Part shown: piece by piece, positions 37,757 to 48,104 of the stretch
How positions within the stretch are numbered: the first letter of the stretch is position 1
How the letters are laid out: every line of letters begins with the position of its first letter
NCBI GenBank assembly: GCA_039654915.1
Contig: CM077599.1
Coordinates: 6,202,501-6,266,500, forward strand
Origin: Aquilaria yunnanensis
Lineage: Eukaryota > Streptophyta > Magnoliopsida > Malvales > Thymelaeaceae
Direction of reading: 5' to 3'
DNA length: 64,000 nucleotides
Position numbers and translations under genes: made by a program
The notes under the pieces: model-generated
The model's database searches: none
The model's input: only the letters and a program-made list of their open reading frames with translations
What the model was told of the DNA's origin: nothing

Positions 37757-38009
37757 TTCCCTTTGTCCCATTTTGGATGAAACATTTGGGTTTGATATGA
37801 AGATTATGAAAGATGAAGAATTTTGTGTGTTGTTTTCATTTTTACCCTTCATTTTTTACATATAAATTAAGAAAGATGAAAAAAAAATAGATATTGAAAT
37901 AATAGTTTAAAGGGGAATATGGTAAAGTAATTTACCAAAAAATGAGAATATTGAAGAGTTTTAGATGGCTCAAATTAGAATATGTTGTATCATTTTTTAG
38001 AAAGGGAAG
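37757..38009. mobile_element. Stowaway-like MITE, 253 bp
   Basis: The ends are TTCCCTTTGTCCCATTTTGG and, reverse-complemented, CTTCCCTTTCTAAAAAATGA, flanked by TA on both sides (37755-37756 and 38010-38011). This fits the CTCCCTCCGTCCC Stowaway consensus with drift. Confidence 0.6.
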
Positions 38010-38782
38010 TACATTATTACCGCATGTTTCAAAACATATTGCTTTTCTATTTTTTGTTAGCATTTTATTTCAGCCAATTTTAAAATACTAGTAGAAAATT
38101 GAGATTAGCAAAAACTTTAGCAATACATTTCATCAGTGCGAATTTTAGATTTTTGCTGAATTAAAGCAAACAGGAGCCAAACCGTTTGTAAAACTAACCC
38201 TAGCCGCTAGTTACCCTTCTCCCCCTCTCTAAAAAAGTCCCTTCAACATTGGTTTAATTGGCCAGAGCCAGTTGGTTTTTCAGCCATATTTGGTCATCAT
38301 TCTTAAGTTTTTATGTTATTTTTTTAAATAATCAACTTCATTAGTAGATTTTTCTTTTTACTTTTGTCATATATAGCTTTTTTCTCCTTTTTAGATAAGA
38401 CATAAGAGTTGCAGACTGAAGAGGCAATAACAAGGAGTTCCACTCAATAGGGTCGCCCAATTTGCTCTATTATAGTGGATCGGGAGTCAACGTTTGTTAG
38501 TCTTAACATTATGTTAGATTTGTGTTCCTTAGTTTTGAAAGTGTTTTTATATTAGTTTATAGATTCAAATACTGTGTATACTCGTGTATTTTCTATAATT
38601 TTTCTATGTAATACGATATTACAGACACACTATGAATGACATGAATTGAGCCTATTTTCTTTGTGAAATTTAGCATTTGTATCTTATTAGTATATGTCGT
38701 ATGCTCTCCGGTTAATAAAAAGCACTTTCATTTGGGGGAAAAGAAAAGGATGAAAAGGAAAGGATGGGAGCCGGGCCTGAAC
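38010..38782. other. Intergenic, upstream of the Ser/Lys/His-rich gene
   Basis: No coding sequence was recognised. It is AT-rich until about 38750, then turns GC-richer at the promoter. Confidence 0.4.
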
Positions 38783-38858
38783 GGGCCCAATCACTAGGTT
38801 CTTCGGGTCACGGGCCCAATAGAGATAACCATATCAACCTCAAGCTCTCGCTATAAAA
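38783..38858 (+). promoter_or_regulatory. Promoter: two GGGCCCA boxes and a TATA box
   Basis: GGGCCCAAT occurs at 38783-38791 and 38812-38820. These are site II-like (TGGGCC/GGCCCA) elements, typical of plant housekeeping promoters bound by TCP factors. TATAAAA follows at 38852-38858. Transcription should begin near 38885. Confidence 0.65.
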
Positions 38859-38884
38859 CCGTGGAGTTTTCGAGATTTGCCTTG

Positions 38885-40134
38885 CTGGACAAATCCCTAA
38901 TCTTCGTTTCTATATACCTCCCTCGCTCGCCCGCTCTCGCTATCGCAAACCTAGGCCTTGCTTGGTTCGTTCTCCAATCTCTGGTGATTCAGGTTTTGCC
39001 CCTTCCTCTCTCTATGTCCTCGCACAGCATGTTCTTAGTTTGTTCTGTTGTCTACTTTGATTGCTGTATTCGGTCCTTTCGTTTTAGCTGCAATCAAATT
39101 TCATTCGATAGGTTTGATAGATCGATCTCGATTTACGTTATTAAATCAGCGATTTCGTTAAAAGAAAATGGTTTATTTCCTAGTTTTCTAGGGTTTGTCT
39201 GTGGCCTCGATACAGCGTGACTTGTTAGGGTTTCATCTTCACGCGCAATTTGGTTTAATCTTTAACCTTTTCCTTGGGAAGGTTTAAGTTTTAACCTTTA
39301 ACAGATAAATGTTGTTCAAATTAAAGCTGAAGTTGACTTGGGTTGATAATTTATCATGTTTGTTTTTCGGCCGTACCACAAGAAATCACAAACTGGATTT
39401 AACTTATTTGGCCCGCTAATCTCATTTCAATTGATGGATTTTGATCTCTTTTTTGTTTGTGATGTCTGACTAAGAGGTTTCGTTCTCCGTTTGCAGATTG
39501 TTTTAGTGGTTTGAGGGTAGAGTTTATCTGGGTTGCGGATTCTGTGCTCTTTTCATCCTTGCACATAAGGTAGGGAGGTGGACTCAACTTTTTTGTCCTC
39601 CCTTCTATGGTTGAACAAAAATGAAGCTTTGTGGATGTTGTAGCAAACTGACATATGATATACTTATTTTTATTATTAAATTGTTCGCTATTCTTAGTAT
39701 AATCTACAAGCTGTATAGATTTTGTTTGCCGCCCTGAAATTATGACCATGAAACAGTGCTTTATCATTCTTTTGTCTTCGTAAGTTGGAAGAGAACTTGG
39801 ATAATGAATGTAGATCAACACCCTCACACATGTATGCCCATTTGTTATACTTGTGAATTGGGAAGCCTCTCTCAAATATCTATGTCACATACTCACGTTA
39901 GGGGCTGATGACTGTTCGGAGGGTTCATTTACGTGGCATTATTGATTGCTGATTGGATATTGGGGTTATAATTCATACCTTGGTGACACCTAGCAGTAGC
40001 ACTACCAAGTTGTCTTATTTTGATGAAGCTTTTTAAATGACCAAAGAACTAACATTGCTTTTTCTCTTTTGTGAGATGTACTCTTGGTCATCATCATACC
40101 AACATGCAGATATTGAACTGGTTTTCGTATCTAA
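38885..40134 (+). other. 5' UTR with two introns, upstream of the 40135 start
   Basis: Likely leader exons are about 38885-38992 (donor AG/GTTTTG), 39497-39569 (acceptor TTTGCAG, donor AAG/GTAGGG) and 40110-40134 (acceptor CATGCAG). The 5' UTR introns would be about 500 and 540 bases. A 119-codon frame from 38861 crosses the first exon and intron and is not believed to be a protein. The model rests on splice consensus and on the absence of any coding frame joining 40135. Confidence 0.55.
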
Positions 40135-41118
40135 ATGGACTCCAAGAAATTCCTTCAAATTGTTGAAGAGAAAAAGAAGAGAGCTTTGGAGAAGAATGAA
40201 GCCCGATTAAAATGGGAGCAAAAACTAGAATCTGCTGCAAAGGCCAAGGCAGAGGCAGATGCCAAATCCAAGAAATCAAGGACCTCAAAGCATAAGAGAA
40301 GATCAGTATCAGACTCAGAAAGTGATGATGACAGCAGTGACGGAGGGAGAAAGATAGGGAAAAGAGCCCACAAGAAGCATAGGAAGCATGCAAACTCAGA
40401 TTCTGATGACAATGAGAGGAGAAAGGAGAAGAAATCCAAGCGCAAGCTGAAGAAACAATCTTCACGTTCATGCAGTGATGGCAGTAGTGAGTATGGCAAT
40501 GGATCAGAAGAAGAGAAAAAGAGAAGGCGAAAACATAGAAGACATAAGCATCATGAGTCAAGGTCATATTCTGATTCTTATAGTGAGGATGATGACAATA
40601 GAATTGAGAGAAGTCGAGTGAAGCATCGTAGGCATCATCATGGGTCAGCATCAAGTGATTCAGATTCCTCAAGCGATGAGTGTGAGCACAAAAGAAGTCA
40701 TTCAAGGCATCATAAACATTCTCACCATGCGGTTTCTTCTGATTCTAGTGACGAAGAAGGTGAACATAGGAGAAACCACACAAGGCGACATAAACGACAT
40801 CCGAGATCATGGAGCAAGGATTTTAGCTCCTCAGATTCTGTTAGCCACACGAAGGACTGTGGCAGTCCCTTGGGGAGGTCATCAGATGATGACTCTGAAG
40901 ATGCTGGCAAAAGGTCAAGGCAAAAGAAAAGCGGCCACCGCACTCGCCATCACCAACACAAACATTCCCACCGTCACGATGAGGAGAAGAATCAAAACCT
41001 TCGGCTGGAACTGAACGATCATTTAATTAATGCGACTGCTAAAGAGAATGGAGAGCATGCGGGGAAGTACCAGCTGGCAAGTAATGGTAACGTAGGTCAA
41101 GTTGATAAAAATGTATGA
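40135..41118 (+). CDS. Ser/Lys/Arg/His-rich nuclear-type protein, 327 aa
   Basis: A single coding exon starting MDSKKFLQIVEEKKKRALEK, right after an acceptor at 40110. Residues 1-45 form a charged helix. The rest is low-complexity: repeated KKSKRKLKK, HRRHKHH and serine/aspartate blocks (SDSESDDDSSD, SSDSDSSSDE), with many basic nuclear-localisation-like clusters. Acidic SD stretches alternate with basic KHRRH stretches about every 30 residues. This composition resembles RS/SR-related or FAM133-type nuclear proteins linked with splicing or chromatin, but there is no RNA-recognition domain and a specific function cannot be assigned. The conserved N-terminus and intact frame support a real gene. 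Confidence 0.8.
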   Translation: MDSKKFLQIVEEKKKRALEKNEARLKWEQKLESAAKAKAEADAKSKKSRTSKHKRRSVSDSESDDDSSDGGRKIGKRAHKKHRKHANSDSDDNERRKEKKSKRKLKKQSSRSCSDGSSEYGNGSEEEKKRRRKHRRHKHHESRSYSDSYSEDDDNRIERSRVKHRRHHHGSASSDSDSSSDECEHKRSHSRHHKHSHHAVSSDSSDEEGEHRRNHTRRHKRHPRSWSKDFSSSDSVSHTKDCGSPLGRSSDDDSEDAGKRSRQKKSGHRTRHHQHKHSHRHDEEKNQNLRLELNDHLINATAKENGEHAGKYQLASNGNVGQVDKNV

Positions 41119-41683
41119 ACTCTATTTGATTGATGAGTTGATTTCTTTTTCAATTCGAGGTGCTGGATTGATGACTTTGATTTCTGATGAAAATCATGAA
41201 AACACTTGCCTTTAATATTATAAGTCGATTAAGATTTCCGTGAACGCTTTTTATTTCCGTTGAGCAGGCGATAGTGCTAATTGGGTGTGAAATGGTCTGG
41301 TTCTTACTGTCGCCTGGTTCGCTCTGGTTTGTTGAGTTGGCATCTTCATTTTTGGTCCCCAGTCGAATTTTCAGGGGTGGGAATAAAGAAACATTATTTT
41401 GCTCGTACACCATCATTAGCTAACGCTTAGCTCGTTGAGCCCTAGAGATTTCCAGCAGAAGCATCCCTAAAGATGCGCCCGTTAGATGAATCAAGTCCCG
41501 GCCCCCGAATAAAATCTACCACGTTCAGCTTATACACTTGAGGAATTAAGCGAGTTGTTGATGAATACAGGACAGCAAGAATAGCCAAAATTGAACAAAA
41601 TTGGCAACTAAGCGTGGAGAGGAAAGAATAATATACTCGCTACAGCCTACAGGTACAACAACATAAAACACCTACTAATGCTG
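41119..41683. other. Convergent 3' flank between the Ser/Lys/His-rich gene and the reductase gene
   Basis: It should contain both 3' UTRs. No other gene was recognised. Confidence 0.5.
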
Positions 41684-44600
41684 TCAAAAGTTCTTGAGGA
41701 TCTTGGCGGCTGATACTCCATCTGCCACAAGAATTGAGGTCACCTCCTGTTAACACAAACACCACAACGAGAAGTTGTTATTAGCGTCTCCTAATCATTT
41801 TTACAAACAGCTTATAAGCCTTATCGTGCAGACCCTCTCATTCAAGTGAACACGAGATCACACAGCTCACAAGTTAATGTGCTCGCATCAAATTTATCGC
41901 TACTTGTCTAATTTAAATTTCATAAAAATGAAGCTGATGTAACATGGAAGCCGTGGAAATAAAGCAGGGAGATTTGAAGCAAACCAAATTAATGTAGTAA
42001 CTCAGGCAGGTGTTTTATGTAGTCAGCAAGCTGCACAACAATGCAGATCATGGCATCTTACAGCCAGCATGTCCAAATGCAGATTGCTTACCTAAGATTA
42101 TTTTGAAGTTCAGGGCCATCTGGACAAGCTACATAGTTATAATCCATTAGTAGCGCCCTCATCAGTTTCAAATCAGATCTCTGTTTTGCCCAACTAAACG
42201 TCTTCACCATTCAGAATGATGCATGGGCAACAAACTACTGTGGCTACTGCAAGGGTTACTTCTAGTGCAACTGAACAATTCAAGCCTTTTCTGATTGGAT
42301 GATGAAAGACACATCCAAATCTTTGCAAAACCCTAAACTGAGTCACTTCAACTTCAATCCTTCTTCAATGAATCAAATGCATCTTTTCAGCGACCATATA
42401 TATTTTCAAAGATGAAGCAACTCAGCTTTCTGACAGTAAGCAAGACTTCAGCATCCAATCCCTCAATGCATATAGGTGTTTGCATGGGAGACAGCCTAGA
42501 GAATGGGCTATGCTGTGGGTTTGAATTTGCTCTCTCATCTCAACTGGCACTCAATGAATTGCTTGTGTTATCAGCAAAACTCATCCGACCAAGTTTTCTG
42601 TTTCATCAAAAAAGACTCTCCAAGAGACTTGTTCTTGTTATAGATATAGAGCAGTCCACACCCTAAATCTAGACACTAGTTGCCTGATGAAGGGAAGCCC
42701 AGGGAGTATGGAGAACAAGATAATGGACTTGAAAGAACAGTTGGAACAAGCTTCCATTTAATAGGAGTTGAAGAATACAGCAATTATGGACACATAACTG
42801 ACAGAGCAGCACCTAGAGCCTAAGTGGAATGGATAAAATTTCTCTTAAAAATATTCAATGCTCCCTTGACAGCATTTAGCAAGTATTTGCATTATCATCA
42901 TAAACAAATTGAAATCAAGTTGACCATGAGAGTACGATTTGTAGGTCGTCAAGTATCAGGAAAACAGCCTTTTAAGGACCTCTGATTGCAATAATCCCTA
43001 ATACGTGGTTTATGACTGAAATAATGCTAGCCATGACATGCCAAAAGATATGGTTTCATCATCTCCAACAAAGCATTAATGGGGGAAAACAAACATCATA
43101 AAATAGAAAAAGTAGCAAACCTCAGTCATTTGTTTCTGTCCACAGAGCACGGCACCAGTGCCCGCAGCATTAGAAATCTTTTTTCCCCTGGTGAAAGCAG
43201 CCTGTGGAAGTCATTTAAAACATCAATTACTTACTTTTGGTCTACCAATCCTACATACTCTATAATGTATCATTCTACCTGTACATAGCCACTTTCACCA
43301 CTCCATCCTTCATCCGGCAGTGATAAAACTGGAACAACATTTACACCAGAGGCTTCCCAATCTTTGAACCTATCCTATAAGATCACAGAATATGAACATC
43401 AAATCAATTCCAACGATGCAGAAGAATCTAATTATGCTAGATTAAAAAGAAAAAATCTACACTTTACAAGACAGTTGTGAGCAATCAAACCTGATAGGCC
43501 ATACGGTTAAGGTTTCTAGCTCCATAATAAAGCCTAACATCAGATCTCTTCCTTGCAGAAAACCCAGACTCAATCAGGGATCGGATTGGACTGCAAAGAG
43601 AAACATAGATAAGCTGTAACCTGCAGAGACATGACTGAACAAAATACATAATCTACAGGCTAAGCAAAGACAGGGACCCAGACTCGATCAGGGATCGGAT
43701 TGGACTGCAAAGAGAAACATAGATAAGCTGTAACCTGCAGAGACATGCCTGAACAAAATACATAACCTACAGGCTAAGCAAAGACGGGGAGGCATCCAAT
43801 TATGAACATACAACAATTAAGAATCAAGAATTTCAGGAAGCCCTGAGACCTTGATCTCCAGTCAAGGATATTTGATAAAGTGCTAATAAGAGGATAAGAC
43901 ACAGAAATGACAAACTCAATAAATACCACAAACTGTTTAAGATTAAATTGATTATTTTGTACTGTATCTATTGCCAGTAACAGTGATCCATCTATCTTTT
44001 CTCTAGACACCAATCTTTTGGAATCAATCAAGAACCTGAAACTTCCTAAGACAGCGCCAAGTGCCAAAGAAGATGGATGGCGATGCGCTGCTCTTGTCTC
44101 AAGCAAAGAACTCAGGCCATAAAATGACCTTCCACAGGGTAAAAATAAGACAGGAAACTGTTTTCACACGAAACACCATTAAAGCATTGCTTCGACAATC
44201 TTAAAAGCGTCAAACACATGGCTTTTTTCAATTGGCAATAAATGGTTCGCTACCTCTGAATGTTAAAATTCATATCTCCCCTTCTATTAGCAATATACAT
44301 TACAGTGACCTATTTAGAGGAAGGATTTCAACTAGAGACCCTTAATGAAATGCAAAAGCTTCAGCTCTACAAATTTCAGTACCCCTTCCACGACTTTTGT
44401 AGATAAAAATTAGCAACTAGAACCAGCTAAGTCCTGGCACCTAAGGGAGCTATGACTAGTTTCATTGTAGCGTCTCATAACACCAGAAACATCTGTGCTT
44501 TCAGCTGCTATATGCTATCAGAATCATAAAAATCTTTACCGCTAAAACTACAAGCAAAGCAAAACAAAGAGAACGCACCTAATTCCGGATCCAGTAGCAA

Positions 44601-45114
44601 AAATAAAAACCGTTGGGAAATCCTCGGGCGGATCGATTCTATCAATGTTGAATCCGTTGCCCATCACCTGACTAAGCTCCACTGTGTCCCGTTTCTTCAA
44701 TCCGCAAAGGACCTCCGCAATAGACCCAGGCACGCTCTTAACCAAAAATTCAAAGGCGCCGGTGGAGGCGGCCAGCGACGGCGCAGATGCAATGGAAAGA
44801 AACGTCGGCTTTGCTATATCGGCGACGCGCAGCTGGAGATACTGCCCCGCTCGCGTATGGGAGGCGGCGAGGTCCGGCGAGTCGGAGATGTCGATGGTGA
44901 CGTTAAAGAGCGATTCTGCTGCGGGCTCTATCGAGGAGATGGGGAACGGCGTCCAGACAGTCGTGTCCTGGCGGACGGCAGCGAGAGTCACGAACCGCCG
45001 GGTGCGGGCGACATGTCGGAGGATGCGGTGGCGGAGGGGAAGACGGCGCAGGATAGACATCGGAGGGAAGGAAGGACTAAGCTGCGAATGGGGCGGAGAA
45101 AGAAGAACGGACAT
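41684..45114 (-). CDS. pKIWI502-type FAD/NAD(P)-binding oxidoreductase, 291 aa, five exons
   Basis: Exons (minus): 45114-44579, 43590-43491, 43374-43279, 43201-43121, 41746-41684. The phases close and the product ends SAAKILKNF. It belongs to the ferredoxin-NADP reductase-like superfamily and matches the plant 'fruit protein pKIWI502' group (Arabidopsis At1g15140, predicted plastid). Visible parts are an Arg-rich transit-like N-terminus, the flavin-binding GQYLQLRV region, FIFATGSGISPIRSLIESGF at the nucleotide-binding site, LYYGARNLNRMAYQ, and GAVLCGQKQMTEEVTSILVADGV at the C-terminus. The physiological substrate is unknown. The start could instead be the ATG at 45060. An upstream ATG at 45369 lies inside a transposon end and is rejected. 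A 114-bp duplication copies the exon-2 acceptor. Confidence 0.9.
43563..43790. repeat. Recent 114-bp tandem duplication spanning an intron/exon boundary
   Basis: The units 43563-43676 and 43677-43790 differ at only a handful of positions. Each contains the last part of intron 1, the TTTGCAG acceptor and the first 28 bases of exon 2. In transcription order the higher-coordinate copy comes first. If its acceptor (exon start about 43704) were used, the frame would run SPIRSLIESGSLSLLSL and stop, so only the second acceptor gives a full protein. Confidence 0.95.
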
Positions 45115-45315
45115 GTTGAATTTGTAGGTTGGGTGAATTATATGAAGGTCGGTCCGGTGGCGGGGAAGACTAGTGAGAACCGGCGCTAGAAGTAGGAGGG
45201 GCGCCGATGAGGTGGCTCTCGCTAAAATACGCTGCCATGTGAATTTTAAGACGTCCACGTGGCGTATCCCGTGGCTGAACTCGTAATTGCATGGATAGCA
45301 CCTCGGTTTACAATT

Positions 45316-46292
45316 GGCAAAAGTAATAAAATTGCCACTAATGTTTAGGTTAGGGCTCGAATCTGCCACTATAGTTTTTTTTACCTAATCTCCCACTAAT
45401 GTTTTAAAATAGGCTCAAATATGCCACTGTCAGTAAAAAATAATAGAAAACACAAATAGTAAGAAGTTTTCAAATTTCAAGATGATAATGTTACGTTCAA
45501 AAAACTATAAGAGTCATAGGTAATTAAACCCACCTCTAATGTTAGAAATTTCTTTGGCTCCATCTTCAGCAACATCGCGTTCGGTTCAGCCTCACCTCTG
45601 GCAATATCCCATTAGACAAAGGAAGAATCACCAACAGAGGGCTACAGGTAAAACATCTAGCCAAACATTTCCACTGGATTGATTTTGGGATCAGAACTGA
45701 TGAAATCTTGAGCATTTCTCCCGATTTAGTCTCTAGTGTAACAATTGAAATTTTCAGGTGCATTAGCTTCATATTTTGTGCTGGAGATTCAGGAAGGTTG
45801 GTTTTCACCTCTGGTAGAGCAACGAAAATGAACGGAGGAGAAAAAGTATCAGAGACGATAGAGGGAAGCATCAAAGACAGCAGATTTCGTGCAGAGGAAA
45901 TACAGTTTTTTCTCTTGAATCTCACCATCACAGGTGGAGATGGGAGGAGAAAAAAGTTGAAAATTTTGTTATCATCGGCTGCCACGGATAATGGCCAGAA
46001 AAGCTTTAAAAGGCAGCAGTAGTTTACGGCCTTTAAGAGAGAGAGAGAAAAAAAAAAAAAAAAGAGAGAGAGTAATAACATAAGATATTTGAAGTTTGTT
46101 AAAACTTATATTATCACCCTAAAATGTCAAAACTTATTATTTTTAACGGCAGTAGCATATTCACCCCCAGGTTTAAACTTTAGTGGTATATTTGAGCCAA
46201 TTTTAAAACATTAATAGGAGATTAAAAAAAAAATTATAGTGGCATATTCGAGCATTGACCTAAACATTAGTGGCAAATTTAATTCTTTTGCT
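45316..46292. mobile_element. 977-bp non-autonomous TIR element (Mutator-like)
   Basis: The inverted ends GGCAAAAG..TTGCCACTAATGTTTAGG and (reverse complement) AGCAAAAG..TTGCCACTAATGTTTAGG can be followed for about 130-150 bp. A perfect ten-base duplication GTTTACAATT flanks it (45306-45315 and 46293-46302). The interior (about 45540-46080) is not AT-rich filler and has short frames on both strands. It may be captured host sequence, but I do not recognise it. The left end lies about 200 bp upstream of the reductase start codon. Confidence 0.88.
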
Positions 46293-46302
46293 GTTTACAA
46301 TT

Positions 46303-46719
46303 ATATACAGGGGAAAGAGGCGCCTAAGACTAGAACCATAGAGGTTATGGCTATGGAGAAGGAATTAATCAATTAAACCAAAAATTTGATGAATCATTTT
46401 TCAATAAATTTGTGGAAGGTCAAATCCTATAATTTTTTGCAGGGATTGAAAAGATCAAATTTATCATCAAACTTTCAAAAGTACGAAATATCATATTGAA
46501 CTTTACTTTCAAGACTAAATTTATCACCGATATTATAAAAAATGACATATTTGCCACTCCCCTGTTAAATGGTCGTTTGACATTTATTCCACTAGCATCC
46601 TAACTTTGCCCATCTAATAATTGTACCATTTTCTTCAAGAAATGAAAGACGACCCTCGCCAGCAACCTCATCTAGCCATCGCCCCATCGTCGTTCCCTCA
46701 CAAGGTATCTTCCTAAACA
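46303..46719. other. Intergenic; no supported gene
   Basis: A short AT-rich spacer between the TIR element and the PSAT-like pseudogene. Weak coding-like sequence near 46640-46720 could be a decayed extension of that pseudogene. Confidence 0.4.
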
Positions 46720-47380
46720 CTACCAAATCATTATTGACTTGTAATACTTATGCACCTCCTTGAAAACCTTGTCGCCCCACAACCCAATAACAACATTATC
46801 CACAACATCATATGGTCAACAAAGGTTAAGTGGGATGGCGACAAATTAGGTGGTAGTGTAGCCTTGAAGGAACATAATGGTGTAGTCCTCCGAGATGTTG
46901 AGGAGCGTTCGCAAATCAGCCTTTGCCTTATGGATGATGGAGAGAAAGTCCTTCGCACGGTGGCTTATTTCTATTACGCTCATGCTGAATCCCCACCAGT
47001 TGGGAAGCTCTGATTGGGCTCTAAGAATGACATTTTCCAATAGTGTTGTTGGTCCAACGACGAATTTGAACACATAATCCGGGATATGAGTTTGGACTGT
47101 GGGTTGAGTTTGGATGCTTGTAGCAAAACATGATATCAAATATCACTTTAAGGGGTTACAAGAAAGGGTGATAGTTAAATGGGTAAGCTTAGATTTGAGA
47201 AAGATCTGATTTTTGTTGGGATTTTAGAGGCAGGAAGTGTTCGAGGTTGTTAGAGCAAAAGCTGCCATGGTGAGTATTTGCAGAGAAAGAGAGAGAAATA
47301 TCTTTGGTTTGGTCTAGTGGTTTTGACCAGTTTGATATTGAAGATCTGACCAACATAAAAGGTGCAAGTAAAAAAAACAT
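46720..47380 (-). pseudogene. Phosphoserine aminotransferase (PSAT) pseudogene, 5' part only
   Basis: The minus strand carries, in order and in changing frames, a plastid transit-like segment (NTHHGSFCSNNLEHFLPLKS, about 47290-47230), then FKFVVGPTTLLENVILRAQS, MSVIEISHRAKDFLSII and ADLRTLLNISEDYTIMFLQG (47070-46860), then DDVVDNVVIG..LWGDKVFKEVHKYYK (about 46820-46745). These match the N-terminal third of plant phosphoserine aminotransferase, the PLP enzyme of serine synthesis. Stops and frameshifts break it, and the half that should hold the PLP lysine is missing. No introns are visible within the matched part, which is compatible with either a retrocopy or a copy of an intron-poor parent. 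Confidence 0.85.
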
Positions 47381-47639
47381 AAAAAATGAAGGACAAAAAT
47401 TATTATTTTCCCCATAATTTAATAGAAAAAAGTAACGTTGGTCGTAAAACTATTATTATGAAAATATTTTAAAAGTAAATATTCTTTATGTACAAAATAT
47501 AACTTAATTTTTTTAATCCCTACTAGTTACAACGTAAAACTTGACTCTAATTAGTTAGGATACAAAAGAAAACTTTTGTTACAGTAACTTGAAATGCTGA
47601 ATTAAGTATCATAGATTTATTGAAAATTTCAATGACATA

Positions 47640-48100
47640 AGAAAATATCATGGATTTTAAATCATATCATGTTAGGATATTTTCCATCAATTTATCCAAA
47701 AACTAATAGTAATTTTAAATTTTAAAAATCTTGCTTTTTTTATCTTGTAGATATCATTCAAATAAAACAACTATAAATCTGGTTGCATTATTTTCCTCAT
47801 GCCAATAAAATTAATATTGGATAATTTTATATTCAAATTTTTGTATCAAATAATATTTATATAATCATTTCAAAATAGAAGATAATATCATGATATTTAA
47901 TTAAAAATTTATTTGTAAGTCAAAAAGTGCGACTTTGATCACTATGTGTCGTCATCATATTACATCAAAAGGTTAAGGGTATGTGCAGTATACCCTGTAC
48001 AAAAATTTTCAGTTAATTTACTAAAAAGGGAAAGTGAACCATGTGTCAACTTTATAATTCCTCTCATTAAATAAAAGTCAAAATTACTTTTAGATGTATT
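47640..48100 (+). repeat. Dispersed repeat family, copy 2
   Basis: It shares CTATGTGTCGTCATCATATT, GTTAATTTACTAAAAAGGGA, CATGTGTCAACTTTATAATT and TTACTTTTAGATGTATTTTG with the copies at 33060 and 50385. The left boundary is uncertain. Confidence 0.65.
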
Positions 48101-48104
48101 TTGC

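Noticed and set aside
38861..39220. 119-codon open frame on the plus strand
   Set aside because: It starts right at the TATA/TSS zone, crosses a good donor site and shows no domain. It is best explained as leader exon plus intron.
40094..40705. 203-codon frame antisense to the Ser/Lys/His-rich gene
   Set aside because: It is a by-product of the low-complexity codon pattern on the other strand. No family signature and no splice or promoter context.
44684..45189. Plus-strand frames of 147 and 110 codons over reductase exon 1
   Set aside because: They are shadows of the GC-rich transit-peptide region of the reductase gene.
45115..45369. In-frame extension of the reductase upstream to an ATG at 45369
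   Set aside because: The added N-terminus reads into the end of the TIR element at 45316, so it is transposon sequence. The ATG at 45114 (or 45060) fits a plastid-type transit peptide better.
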